From CBDULX01 sp965368175 (lineage in GTDB: Bacteria > Pseudomonadota > Gammaproteobacteria > SZUA-229), in assembly GCA_965368175.1 (NCBI GenBank), contig CBDULX010000083.1:1-12992 (forward strand): DNA of 12,992 bases, written 5' to 3'. Shown piece after piece: positions 1 through 7,625 of the stretch (position 1 is its first letter; every line of letters starts with the position of its first letter). The notes under the pieces were generated by a model. It was not told the DNA's origin and made no database searches. It saw only the letters and a list, made by a program, of their open reading frames with translations. Both the position numbers and the translations under genes were made by a program.

Positions 1-111
1 AATCTGGACGCTTTTAGCCAGCATAAAACAATCATGACTTGATCAGAGGTTCCCTAAATTAATGCTACCCATACGTCATAAAAAGAAACGCTGCAAAACA
101 ACAGGCAAACC

Positions 112-1575
112 ATGAACCTACGACAAAAAATCGGCCTTTTTCTCGGGCCCATGCTGTTCTTTATTATCCTGGCCTTACCCCAGCCCCAGGATATGCCACC
201 GAATGCCATGGCGGTGGCGGCAGTGGCCGTATTAATGGCTACCTACTGGATTTCTGAAGCCATACCACTGGCGGCCACTGCACTGCTACCCATTGCCCTG
301 TTTCCATCACTCAATGTAATGTCTACCCCACAGGTTACAGAACCCTATTCGAATCATCTAATTTTTTTGTTCATGGGCGGCTTTCTAATTGCTATGGCCG
401 TTGAAAAGTGGCACCTGCATAAAAGAATCGCATTACACACCATCCTTATAGTAGGTGTCTCACCTAACCGAATCATTCTGGGGTTTATGCTGGCTACCGC
501 TTTCCTCTCTGCCTGGATTAGTAACACGGCAACAGCCATGATGATGCTAACTATCGGTTTAGCGGTGATTCGACAGACCAATACTGCCCTGGGTCGTCCA
601 GCAGATTCAGCACAGGGCCATAGCTCAACTTTTGCCACTACCTTGATGCTGAGTATCGCCTATTCCGCTTCCATTGGCGGCGTTGCCACACTCATTGGCA
701 CCCCACCCAATGCTATCCTGGCTGGCGTACTTGAAAGCAACTTCGGTTATAGCATTAGCTTTGTCGATTGGATGATGTTCGGCATACCCATATCGATCAC
801 CATGCTCATCATCAGCTGGCTGTACCTGACCAATGTCGGTTTTCACTGCGAATTCGATGAGCTCCCCGGTGGCAAACGGGCCATAAGGCAGCAATTAACA
901 GACCTTGGCGCCATGTCTGGCCCGGAAAAAAAAGTATTAACTATATTTTCACTGGTGGCTGCTGCCTGGATAATTAAAGGCCTGGTTGATATCGAATTCT
1001 TAAAACCGGTTAAAGATTCCAGCATTGCCATTATCGGCGCTCTGTTATTGTTCATAATTCCGTCCGATTTCAAGAAAGGTGAGTTTCTACTCGACTGGAA
1101 TACAGCTAAAAACATCCCCTGGGATATTATTCTTCTATTTGGCGGCGGTTTTGCTCTGGCCAATGGATTCAGCGATTCTGGCCTGACTGAATGGATTGCC
1201 AACCAGTTATTAATACTGGAGGGCATGCATCTAATTGTTATCGTCGCCATGGTCACTTTACTGGTCATATTCCTCACCGAAGTCACCTCTAATACGGCCA
1301 CCGCGTCATTGATGCTGCCAATCATGGGCGCCTTTGCACTGGCCATTCAAGTTCACCCCCTTAATTTGATGGTAGCCGTCGCGATTGCGGCCTCATATGC
1401 ATTCATGTTGCCGGTGGCCACACCACCCAACGCTATTGTCTTCAGTAGTCGCCAGATTACCGTTCCGCAAATGGCAAAAGCGGGTATATGGCTAAACCTC
1501 ATCGGCGCTATACTCATCACATTTTTTGTAATTGGCCTGCTGCCATTGATATTCGATCTTGCTACCCACCAATAA
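112..1575 (+). CDS. DASS/SLC13-family sodium:dicarboxylate (or anion) symporter
   Basis: Inner-membrane carrier of the divalent anion:sodium symporter (DASS, SLC13) family, which imports di- or tricarboxylates (or sulfate in some members) with Na+. The 487 residues are almost entirely hydrophobic helices, the usual family length. Both halves of the internal repeat show the substrate/sodium motifs: SNT at residues 137-139 with GTPPNAI following in the first half, and SNT at 393-395 with ATPPNAI in the second. Residues 428-443 (SYAFMLPVATPPNAIV) fit the family signature S-x2-F-x2-P-x-[GSA]-x3-N-x-[LIVM]-V. The ATG at 112 is preceded by only a weak ribosome site (ACAGG). The gene appears to stand alone, with 158 bases before the next gene. 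The exact substrate cannot be read from the sequence; succinate/malate-type dicarboxylates are the family default. Confidence 0.93.
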   Translation: MNLRQKIGLFLGPMLFFIILALPQPQDMPPNAMAVAAVAVLMATYWISEAIPLAATALLPIALFPSLNVMSTPQVTEPYSNHLIFLFMGGFLIAMAVEKWHLHKRIALHTILIVGVSPNRIILGFMLATAFLSAWISNTATAMMMLTIGLAVIRQTNTALGRPADSAQGHSSTFATTLMLSIAYSASIGGVATLIGTPPNAILAGVLESNFGYSISFVDWMMFGIPISITMLIISWLYLTNVGFHCEFDELPGGKRAIRQQLTDLGAMSGPEKKVLTIFSLVAAAWIIKGLVDIEFLKPVKDSSIAIIGALLLFIIPSDFKKGEFLLDWNTAKNIPWDIILLFGGGFALANGFSDSGLTEWIANQLLILEGMHLIVIVAMVTLLVIFLTEVTSNTATASLMLPIMGAFALAIQVHPLNLMVAVAIAASYAFMLPVATPPNAIVFSSRQITVPQMAKAGIWLNLIGAILITFFVIGLLPLIFDLATHQ

Positions 1576-1625
1576 GCCCTTTAAACTCGCTAAAATATAT
1601 AAAAATATAAATAGGTCAGTCATGA

Positions 1626-1674
1626 ATAGTTATTCAACAAGCACTTGATTAACCCGAATGCGCCAAATAACTAT
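1626..1674. repeat. 9-bp inverted repeat in the gap after the DASS gene
   Basis: ATAGTTATT (1626-1634) and AATAACTAT (1666-1674) are exact inverted copies 31 bases apart, lying 60-108 bases upstream of the small membrane protein gene. No T-run follows, so a terminator is unlikely. It could be an operator or a chance AT-rich structure. Confidence 0.35.
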
Positions 1675-1733
1675 GAGACGATTCACCATCAACCCTTAAC
1701 GATTAACCTGGATACTCCTAAGGAACATCAATA

Positions 1734-1973
1734 ATGAAACAGCTAAAAGCAATCCTTACAGGCCTGGTCATAGGTCTGCTTATTGGACTTTGGTTCGGTG
1801 TCAATATCGGCAAAGACAAATTCATCTTAAGCAACCCGTTTGCTGAAGACTCAATACAGCAAAAAATCAAAAAATCCGGTGAAAAATTCATCGAAAAGAG
1901 CGGAGAAGCTATAGAAAAAGGTGGCAAGGCTTTGAAAGACACCGTAAAGCCATCCGAAACTCCGATGCAGTAA
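1734..1973 (+). CDS. Small one-helix membrane protein with amphipathic C-terminal tail (function unknown)
   Basis: 79 residues, not recognised as a named family. Residues 6-26 form one hydrophobic helix rich in small residues (GLVIGLLIGLWFG, with GxxxG-type spacing that favours helix packing). From about residue 41 the protein turns into a Lys/Glu-rich amphipathic stretch with an approximate heptad repeat: three successive units begin KSGEKF, KSGEAI and KGGKAL. This resembles small YtxH-like or apolipoprotein-like membrane-anchored proteins, but I would not assign it to them. The start is supported by AAGGA nine bases before the ATG. Translation ends at TAA 1971-1973. It is unlikely to be spurious because helix, tail and ribosome site all fit together. 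Confidence 0.7.
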   Translation: MKQLKAILTGLVIGLLIGLWFGVNIGKDKFILSNPFAEDSIQQKIKKSGEKFIEKSGEAIEKGGKALKDTVKPSETPMQ

Positions 1974-1992
1974 AACACTTTATGCTAACAAT

Positions 1993-2048
1993 GCTCTGGC
2001 TATAGACCTGTTATCAGTTCATAGTCAGAGCGCTGTATCTGTGCTTTT
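1993..2048 (+). terminator. Possible terminator after the small membrane protein gene
   Basis: GCTCTGGCTAT (1993-2003) pairs with ATAGTCAGAGC (2021-2031) over 11 bases with one G-T pair and a 17-base loop. The T-run (2044-2048) comes about 12 bases after the stem, later than in a textbook intrinsic terminator, so the call is tentative. Confidence 0.4.
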
Positions 2049-2144
2049 TATACATGTCGCATCTTGTCGAATAATGCCGAAAGGTTCCTCCCCTGGCTAT
2101 AAAAACACATAACCTAATAGTTTTCTGAATATTCAGGTGTAACG

Positions 2145-3119
2145 ATGAAACTGATTGAAGTAATAGCTGACGAAAACATTACTGATACTGTTTCTGACAT
2201 CGCGAAAAAAAATAATGCGCTGGATTTTCGACTGGGCCAGAAAGGAGAAGAAGGTCGCCAGGCTATTCGTATTCTCCTGCAAGATGAAATGGTCCAGTCG
2301 ACACTGGATGCCTTACAAACAGTAGTGAGTTCGCACCCAACTGCGCGCATTATCGTCATACCAGTCGATGCCACTCTGCCATTACCCAAACAAAACATAA
2401 AGGTCAAAAAATCCACCGCCACATCTCGAGAAGCACTTTATGATATGGTATCGAAGAATGCCGTACTGGATTCAAATTTCATCGTACTGGTCATCTTATC
2501 CACTCTGGTCGCAGCCATAGGTCTGATCAAAAATAACGTTGCTGTTGTTATAGGTGCCATGGTGATTGCACCTTTACTGGGCCCCAACCTCGCACTCGGC
2601 CTGGGCACTGCCCTCGGTGATATTGATCTGATGCGCAAATCACTGAAAACCAACCTGGCTGGTATGAGCCTCGCCATTGGCTTATCAATATTATTAGGAC
2701 TCACCTGGCCATTTGATATCAATAGTCAGGAGCTGTTGGCACGAACCGATGTAGGCCTGGATTCACTGGCCCTGGCATTAGCCTCCGGGGCCGCCGCCGC
2801 ATTATCCCTCACCACCGGTTTGTCCAGTGTGCTGGTGGGTGTGATGGTGGCAGTTGCCTTGCTACCACCTGCAGCAACCTTTGGCCTGATGCTGGGCCAC
2901 GGTCAATACCAGATGGCTATGGGAGCAGCCCTGCTATTAATCGCCAATGTAGTGTGTGTAAACCTGGCAACCAAAGTTGTATTTATGGTGAAAGGCATTA
3001 GCCCCAGAACCTGGTGGCAGAAAGAAAAAGCCAGACGGGCGATGATCATTTACATACTGGTTTGGCTCACCGGACTTGTGATTCTGGCAATTGTTATCTA
3101 TTTACGTGGAAATATTTAA
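2145..3119 (+). CDS. DUF389 (TIGR00341-type) membrane protein
   Basis: 324-residue integral membrane protein of the DUF389 family, whose molecular role is not established. The architecture is typical: a soluble N-terminal domain (residues 1 to about 100, starting MKLIEVIADENITD) followed by about six or seven hydrophobic segments. The most characteristic stretch is residues 125-150, containing GLIKNNVAVVIGAMVIAPLLGP; a second Gly/Ala-rich block SGAAAALSLTTGLSSVLVGV and the ALLPPAATFG segment follow. It ends in a short cytoplasmic or periplasmic tail (YLRGNI). The ATG at 2145 has AGGTG six bases upstream, which fixes the start. It appears monocistronic: a bidirectional terminator follows at 3249. 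Confidence 0.9.
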   Translation: MKLIEVIADENITDTVSDIAKKNNALDFRLGQKGEEGRQAIRILLQDEMVQSTLDALQTVVSSHPTARIIVIPVDATLPLPKQNIKVKKSTATSREALYDMVSKNAVLDSNFIVLVILSTLVAAIGLIKNNVAVVIGAMVIAPLLGPNLALGLGTALGDIDLMRKSLKTNLAGMSLAIGLSILLGLTWPFDINSQELLARTDVGLDSLALALASGAAAALSLTTGLSSVLVGVMVAVALLPPAATFGLMLGHGQYQMAMGAALLLIANVVCVNLATKVVFMVKGISPRTWWQKEKARRAMIIYILVWLTGLVILAIVIYLRGNI

Positions 3120-3248
3120 ATACAGATTTAAGAATTATTTGGCTTAACCAATCATTTTATTGATATTACTTTATCCATTAACCAAATGATTGAGAAGTTT
3201 AAGGCGATGAACAGATTCAGGCCTGTTCTGTATATTGTATTTTTAGAA

Positions 3249-3281
3249 ATAAAAAAGCCGCTATATATGCGGCTTTTTTAT
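3249..3281. terminator. Bidirectional intrinsic terminator
   Basis: AAAAAAGCCGC (3251-3261) and GCGGCTTTTTT (3269-3279) form a near-perfect stem with a small ATATAT-type loop. An A-run lies on one side and a T-run on the other, so it can stop transcripts arriving from either strand. It would end DUF389 transcription on the plus strand and the tRNA-Val transcript, including its repeat tail, on the minus strand. Confidence 0.9.
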
Positions 3282-3284
3282 TTG

Positions 3285-3430
3285 TTGGTAGGCGCGAGTG
3301 GATTATGTCGCACATCCTGTGCTCCACCCTGCGGGCCATGCTTCGCATGTTTTAATTCGCTCCAGGCGAATTAATCGAACCATGTTCTCATCCACTCGTA
3401 CTACGAGAAATTGGTAGGCGCGAGTGGATT
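3285..3430. repeat. 20-bp direct repeat of the tRNA-Val 3' end flanking a hairpin-rich insert
   Basis: The 20 bases at 3411-3430, covering the CCA end, acceptor strand and part of the T arm of tRNA-Val, recur exactly at 3285-3304. Between the copies lie three compact hairpins: GCACA-TCC-TGTGC (3310-3322), CATGC-TTC-GCATG (3337-3349) and a 9-bp stem TTAATTCGC (3352-3360) / GCGAATTAA (3366-3374). In addition ATCCACTCG at 3390-3398 is the reverse complement of bases within both copies (3295-3303 and 3421-3429), so the whole insert can be closed into one large stem. A tRNA 3' end duplicated around an insert is the geometry of an att site, but no integrase is present. It could equally be a local duplication or a member of a dispersed repeat family. 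Confidence 0.75.
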
Positions 3431-3488
3431 CGAACCACCGACCCCCACCATGTCAAGGTGATGCTCTAACCAACTGAGCTACGCGCCT
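3412..3488 (-). tRNA. tRNA-Val (anticodon GAC)
   Basis: Complete 77-base tRNA including an encoded CCA end (3414-3412 read on the minus strand). The acceptor stem pairs bases 3488-3482 with 3422-3416 over seven pairs. The D arm reads GCTCAGTTGGTTAGAGC, the anticodon stem is CACC/GGTG around the loop TTGACAT (anticodon GAC, valine), and the T arm contains GGTTCGAATCC. The gene stands alone, not in a tRNA cluster. A possible AT-rich -10 (TATATT on the minus strand, near 3508-3513) lies about 20 bases upstream, but no convincing -35 box is visible. Confidence 0.96.
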
Positions 3489-3535
3489 ATAGGGTCACTA
3501 CACTACTTTAATATACTCATTTCGAGTTTGAGTTA

Positions 3536-3553
3536 ACACATATAAATATGTGT
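3536..3553. repeat. 18-bp perfect palindrome upstream of tRNA-Val
   Basis: ACACATATAAATATGTGT is an exact inverted repeat with a two-base centre. It lies between the convergent end of the HIT gene's transcript and the start of tRNA-Val, about 50 bases upstream of the tRNA. It could be a regulator binding site or part of the region where the HIT transcript ends. No T-run suggests a terminator. Confidence 0.4.
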
Positions 3554-3653
3554 GCTCATTCGACAGCGGGCAATATTACTGGCCCGAAGCTTAAGTTTCA
3601 AGCAGTTTCTCGCTTAATTCCGCATATCCTGGCTAACAGTCGTGCCTTCAGGT

Positions 3654-3998
3654 TTAACCCGGAGGCCAGCTCATCGGTCGTCCGCCGAGAAGATGTAGAT
3701 GGATATGAAATACGGTTTGCCCGGCCAGTGCGTTACAGTTCATGACGGTGCGATATCCGGGTTCGGCTATGCCTTCGTCGGCGGCGATTTTTTTTGCCGC
3801 CAGGTACATTTTACCTACCAGTTCAGCATCGTCGGTTTGCACATCGTTGAGAGTGGATATGTGTTTTTTGGGGATTACCAGGATATGAGTTGGGGCCTTT
3901 GGGTTGAGATCACGGAAAGCCAGAACATCGTCGTCCTGATACACAATATCCCCGGGGATATCGCCAGATATAATTTTGCAAAAGATACAGTCGGTCAT
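3654..3998 (-). CDS. HIT-family (HinT-like) nucleoside phosphoramidase / hydrolase
   Basis: 114-residue cytoplasmic purine-nucleotide-binding hydrolase of the histidine triad family, HinT branch, whose members cleave AMP-lysine and similar phosphoramidates. The catalytic triad motif HIHLHLL is complete: H98, H100 and H102. The N terminus (MTDCIFCKIISGDIP) has the family's C4/C7 pair, the conserved H46 lies in PKKHISTLN, the N87xN89 pair precedes AGQTVFH, and the protein ends with the typical GGRPMSWPPG. Length is normal. The ribosome site is weak (an AGAGA about ten bases upstream). It lies 71 bases downstream of the Gln-rich gene on the same strand and may be cotranscribed with it. Confidence 0.95.
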   Translation of the reverse strand: MTDCIFCKIISGDIPGDIVYQDDDVLAFRDLNPKAPTHILVIPKKHISTLNDVQTDDAELVGKMYLAAKKIAADEGIAEPGYRTVMNCNALAGQTVFHIHLHLLGGRPMSWPPG

Positions 3999-4069
3999 TT
4001 TTGGATTCTCTAGTTATTAGGGACCAGCTTTATGGAATATTCACCGATGTAATTAGTGTTTCTCTAAGT

Positions 4070-4441
4070 CTACACATACTCATCAATAATTCCAGAGACC
4101 TGTCTTTGCTCGCCACGCTCGGTAACCAGAGTCTGGTTTTGCTGATAGGTTCGAACTGCGGCCTGCTGACTGATCTGGCGGTTATCAGACTGCTGCTGAG
4201 ACAACTGAGTCTGTCGCTGTTCCAGGGTACGCTGGGCACTGTCTACCGAACGTCTATCGGTTTCGCGTGACAGCACTTCGCCGTCAATAACGCGTTCTCT
4301 GGTATCTGCCTGCCGGGCTCGGTTATTGTCCTGGTTAACATCGGAACGGGTCTGCTGAGCTTGCTGGCGTGCATCATTATTCTGGGCTCGGTCGAAGCCA
4401 AAGAATGAAGGCGCGTTTAATCCAGAGATTGCGATTGCCAT
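4070..4441 (-). CDS. Gln-rich, helix-forming protein of unknown function
   Basis: 123 residues; I do not recognise the family. After a short hydrophobic, glycine-containing start (MAIAISGLNAPSFFGF, which is not a signal peptide) the chain is strongly hydrophilic. It is rich in Gln, Arg, Asp and Ser, almost without aromatic or aliphatic clusters, and has repeated Q/R runs such as ARQQAQQT and QLSQQQSDNRQISQQ. This suggests an extended helix, coiled coil or disordered protein rather than a globular enzyme. It lies 65 bases downstream of recR and upstream of the HIT gene. A TATAAT on the same strand at 4488-4493 could drive it separately. The frame is long for such a dense region and has no better competitor, but the absence of a clear ribosome site keeps certainty moderate. 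Confidence 0.65.
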   Translation of the reverse strand: MAIAISGLNAPSFFGFDRAQNNDARQQAQQTRSDVNQDNNRARQADTRERVIDGEVLSRETDRRSVDSAQRTLEQRQTQLSQQQSDNRQISQQAAVRTYQQNQTLVTERGEQRQVSGIIDEYV

Positions 4442-4487
4442 TTATCTGCAGACCATTTTGGTATTGATTTGATTGACTAATTTTTTA

Positions 4488-4493
4488 ATTATA
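4488..4493 (-). promoter_or_regulatory. Candidate -10 element for the Gln-rich gene
   Basis: The minus strand reads TATAAT here, about 47 bases before the ATG at 4441 and just after the recR stop. No good -35 hexamer is found at 16-18 bases upstream, where the end of recR lies, so the promoter would need an activator or be weak. Confidence 0.35.
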
Positions 4494-4506
4494 GCCCTGA
4501 TTATTA

Positions 4507-5109
4507 CTACAGCATCATTTTCTGACGACCGGAAAAAGCGTGGGCCAGAGTGCCACCGTCAATATATTCAAGTTCTCCACCCAATGGAATACCATGAGCC
4601 AGCCGAGTTGCTGAAACACCGTATTCTTCAGCCATCTGGGAGATATAATGGGCTGTGGTTTCACCTTCTACCGTCGGATTGGTAGCCAGGATCAGCTCCT
4701 GGATACCTCCTTCTTTTAATTTCTGCTCCAGCCTGTTCAGCCCCAGCTCATTAGGCCCTATGCCATCCAGCGGCGATAAGTGCCCCATAAGTACAAAATA
4801 GCGTCCCCTGAAATCTGTCGCCTGTTCCAGGGCCAGTACATCGGCGGGGGTTTCCACAACACAGATAATTGACGAATCCCGGGCAGGGTTAGTACACAGG
4901 CCACAGATTTCAGACTCGGTAAGTGTCCGACACTGACTGCACTGGCCAATCTTCTCCACAGCCTCTTCCAGTACACGAGACAGTTTCAGAGCACCGTCTC
5001 GATCTTTTTCAAGCAGATGGAAAGCCATGCGTTGAGCTGATTTGGGCCCCACGCCGGGTAAACAGCGCAAGGCCTCGATCAGTTGCAGTAATAAAGGAGA
5101 CTGACTCAT
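4507..5109 (-). CDS. recR: Recombination mediator protein RecR
   Basis: 200-residue RecR, the partner of RecF and RecO that helps load RecA on gapped DNA in recombinational repair. Visible features: an N-terminal helix-hairpin-helix (LRCLPGVGPKSAQRMAFHLL, residues 14-33), a four-cysteine zinc finger (C57, C60, C69, C72), and a Toprim domain from about residue 80 (IICVVETPADVLALE, then GHLSPLDGIGP and LATNPTVEGETTA), ending with the conserved LAHGIPLGGELEYIDGGTLAHAF. Length is normal. The ATG at 5109 directly abuts the ybaB stop codon (5110-5112) and has no ribosome site of its own, so translation is probably coupled to ybaB. It is the last conserved gene of the dnaX-ybaB-recR group. Confidence 0.98.
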   Translation of the reverse strand: MSQSPLLLQLIEALRCLPGVGPKSAQRMAFHLLEKDRDGALKLSRVLEEAVEKIGQCSQCRTLTESEICGLCTNPARDSSIICVVETPADVLALEQATDFRGRYFVLMGHLSPLDGIGPNELGLNRLEQKLKEGGIQELILATNPTVEGETTAHYISQMAEEYGVSATRLAHGIPLGGELEYIDGGTLAHAFSGRQKMML

Positions 5110-5433
5110 TTAAAAAGGCAGCTTGAGTCCACCAGGCAGATTCATGCCTGCGGTAATGCCAGACATTTTTTCCGAAGATTGCTCCTCGATACGACGTACC
5201 GCATCATTCACGGCGGCTGCCAGCAAATCTTCGATCATTTCCTTGTCATCGTTCATCAGGCTGTCGTCCAGTTCCACTCGACGCACTTCGTGACGACCGT
5301 TCATCATCACCTTAACCATGCCACCACCGGCCTGGCCTTCTACTTCCATATTGGCAATTTCTTCCTGCGCCTTCTGCATATCTGCCTGCATCTTCTGCGC
5401 CTGCTTCATCATGTTACCAATGCCACCTTTCAT
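5110..5433 (-). CDS. ybaB: YbaB/EbfC-family nucleoid-associated protein
   Basis: 107-residue member of the YbaB/EbfC family, dimeric DNA-binding proteins associated with the nucleoid. The N-terminal helix is Met/Gln/Lys-rich (GGIGNMMKQAQKMQADMQKAQEEIANMEVEGQAGGGMVKVMMNG), the central GGGMVKV strand leads to the conserved VELDDSLMNDDKEMIEDLLAAAVNDA segment, and the tail ends in a Met/Gly-rich MSGITAGMNLPGGLKLPF. The start has a strong AGGAG six bases upstream. It lies 26 bases after dnaX and abuts recR, the standard gammaproteobacterial order. The binding and expression roles come from family knowledge. Confidence 0.97.
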   Translation of the reverse strand: MKGGIGNMMKQAQKMQADMQKAQEEIANMEVEGQAGGGMVKVMMNGRHEVRRVELDDSLMNDDKEMIEDLLAAAVNDAVRRIEEQSSEKMSGITAGMNLPGGLKLPF

Positions 5434-5459
5434 AAGGCTCTCCTGTAAAATGTCTTTAA

Positions 5460-7106
5460 TTAATCGGTATTTTCCAGCGGCTGTACCGAATTAGGTACCA
5501 CGCTGGCGTCAAAATTTTCTTTCAATGCCTGCACCACAGGGTCGGTATTGATGGCCTGCTCGGCCTGCTGCTGTTTTTCAGCCACATTACGGGCCGATGT
5601 CTGGGCCGGGGTTTCCTCCTCAGCCTGTCCCTGGCTAATATCGAGTTTGACCTTATCACCCAGAAAACTGCTCAGGGCATCCTGTAACTTGCCCTGTAGC
5701 GATGGATTCAACAGCTGCCCGAATTCCCTGTTCAGGGTCAGTTTCATGTCATTTCCCTGATGGGATTCCAGCACACAGTTGACTGCCAGCTGTTTTACCA
5801 TGCCTTTCAGTCTCAGAGCATCGATAAGACCTGTCCAGTCACCATTAAACGATTTCGCCGGCTTTGCTTTCGCTGCAGGAGCAGATTCAGCCAGGGCTCT
5901 CGCTGCCTGTGTTGGTGCGGGTGATTCAGGGTTTCCGGCAGTCGAATTATTATCGTTCAAAGCCGCCTTTAACTGCTGACGACCAGCGGTGGAATTCGGC
6001 GGGGCCGCCTGAGTCCTGGCACCGGCGGGCCTGAAAGCCAGCATGCGCAACAGAGCCATTTCAAAGCCTGTTTTTGCATCCGGCGCCAGCGGCAGGTCTT
6101 TACGGCCTATCAGACCAATCTGATAGAACAGCTGCACATCTTCTGCAGAAATACTGCTGGCCAGCTGTTGCAGGGTTTCCCGCTCCACCAGATTGTCATC
6201 CACCGCATCCGGTACATGCTGGGCCAGTGCAATCTGGTGTAACAGAGCCAGCAGTTCGGCCAGTGCATTCTGGTAGTCCGGGGTCATATCCGACAGCGCC
6301 GCCACTTCGGCCATCACCGCAGTGGCGTCATTGTTAATCAATGCTTTTAAAATATTCAGGATACGGTCACGAGACACGGTACCCAGCATGGCCTGCACTT
6401 CAGCGGTATTAAGCTTACCGCCACCGTAGGCAATAGCCTGGTCGAGCAGGCTCAGGGCGTCACGCATGGAACCGTCTGCGCCATAGGCCAGCAGGCGCAG
6501 GGCCTGATGTTCAAATTCAATGTTTTCCTGCTGCAGAATATGAGCCAGATGTGTTTCGATCATCGGCATCGACATACGCTTTAAATTAAATTGCAAACAG
6601 CGGGACAGTACCGTTACCGGCAGTTTCTGCGGATCGGTGGTCGCCAGCAGGAACTTCACATGGGGTGGCGGCTCTTCCAGGGTTTTCAACAGGGCATTAA
6701 AGCTATGCCCGGACAGCATGTGCACCTCATCGATCAGGTAAACCTTGAAACGACCGTGGCTGGGGGCGTACTGCACATTGTCCAGAAGTTCACGGGTGTC
6801 TTCCACTTTGGTACGGGAAGCCGCATCCACTTCCACCAGATCAATAAAACGACCTTCGGCGATCTCACGACAGGCGCCACATTCACCACAGGGTTTGGAG
6901 GTAATTCCGGTTTCACAGTTTAATGATTTAGCGAAGATACGGGCTATCGTGGTTTTACCCACACCGCGAGTGCCGGTGAACAAATAGGCATGATGAAGGC
7001 GATCTTCATCCAGTGCATTAACCAGGGCCTGCAACACATGATTCTGCCCCACCATTTCGGTGAAGTTGCCGGGACGCCACTTTCGCGCAAGAACTTGATA
7101 GCTCAT
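5460..7106 (-). CDS. dnaX: DNA polymerase III subunit gamma/tau
   Basis: Clamp-loader ATPase of DNA polymerase III, 548 residues. I start it at 7106 (MSYQVLARKWRP), the conserved N terminus of the family. The frame extends 16 codons further upstream (7154), but that segment is unlike DnaX. In order: Walker A GTRGVGKT (residues 45-52), zinc module C64, C73, C76, C79, Walker B DEVH (126-129), sensor 1 region LLATTD, and the SRC motif with R169 of clamp loaders. Domain III follows, then a Pro/Ala-rich linker (about 375-430) and a tau-specific C-terminal part ending in a conserved DPVVQAL...FDASVVP-type segment. There is no clear ribosome site at 7106. Transcription may come from the 4.5S RNA promoter upstream. 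I see no A AAA AAG slippery heptamer in the linker region. Confidence 0.97.
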   Translation of the reverse strand: MSYQVLARKWRPGNFTEMVGQNHVLQALVNALDEDRLHHAYLFTGTRGVGKTTIARIFAKSLNCETGITSKPCGECGACREIAEGRFIDLVEVDAASRTKVEDTRELLDNVQYAPSHGRFKVYLIDEVHMLSGHSFNALLKTLEEPPPHVKFLLATTDPQKLPVTVLSRCLQFNLKRMSMPMIETHLAHILQQENIEFEHQALRLLAYGADGSMRDALSLLDQAIAYGGGKLNTAEVQAMLGTVSRDRILNILKALINNDATAVMAEVAALSDMTPDYQNALAELLALLHQIALAQHVPDAVDDNLVERETLQQLASSISAEDVQLFYQIGLIGRKDLPLAPDAKTGFEMALLRMLAFRPAGARTQAAPPNSTAGRQQLKAALNDNNSTAGNPESPAPTQAARALAESAPAAKAKPAKSFNGDWTGLIDALRLKGMVKQLAVNCVLESHQGNDMKLTLNREFGQLLNPSLQGKLQDALSSFLGDKVKLDISQGQAEEETPAQTSARNVAEKQQQAEQAINTDPVVQALKENFDASVVPNSVQPLENTD

Positions 7107-7235
7107 AGAACTGTGATTATTAAGGAAAAAACCGAGTTTAACATGGAGTAACAACAGGCTGATAGAGGATACCGCAGATGCTTTGTACTGCTACACATTT
7201 TGAAACCTTTCAGACCTGGCATATAGAGTTTGAAC

Positions 7236-7265
7236 GTTGTCGTCCCGAGCATAGCCGAGGGATCT
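7236..7265. repeat. Dispersed palindromic repeat, GTCGTCCCGAG...CGAGGGATCT type
   Basis: The segment has TCCCGAG and CGAGGGA halves around a short centre. It resembles the short intergenic palindromic repeats with a GTCATCCCGAG...GAGGGATCT core that are common in many gammaproteobacterial genomes (from memory). It lies between dnaX and the 4.5S RNA, outside both. Confidence 0.55.
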
Positions 7266-7369
7266 TAAACGCTTGATATCACTGCAATGTTTCAGGAAAC
7301 TTTATAGTGCTGATCAATATAATAATAACATCAAAAACACATCAAGATATAAACCGGGAAAAGGATTCG

Positions 7370-7488
<119 letters not shown>

Positions 7489-7501
7489 AACGAAGCTGGG
7501 G

Positions 7502-7530
7502 ATTATCCTGACTTTAGCCCCGCCTTACAA
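7502..7530 (-). promoter_or_regulatory. Sigma70-type promoter of the 4.5S RNA
   Basis: On the minus strand TTGTAA (7530-7525) and GATAAT (7507-7502) are separated by exactly 17 bases. Transcription should begin near 7497, about ten bases before the mature 5' end. That fits the known precursor of 4.5S RNA, which is trimmed by RNase P. The promoter may also feed dnaX-ybaB-recR, since I see no good terminator or second promoter in between. Confidence 0.75.
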
Positions 7531-7625
7531 GCTGAATCAGGCCAGTATTTCGTTTTATACTTGTCAGAGGGATGTCGTAGTGTGTAGATCAGCGTCTACC
7601 ATTAACAAAAAGAAAGTAATACAGA

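Noticed and set aside
3186..3374. 62-residue frame on the plus strand
   Set aside because: It runs through the bidirectional terminator and the tRNA repeat; the translation has no domain-like features.
7107..7154. Upstream extension of dnaX to an ATG at 7154
   Set aside because: The 16 extra residues do not resemble DnaX, and MSYQVLARKWRP at 7106 is the conserved start.
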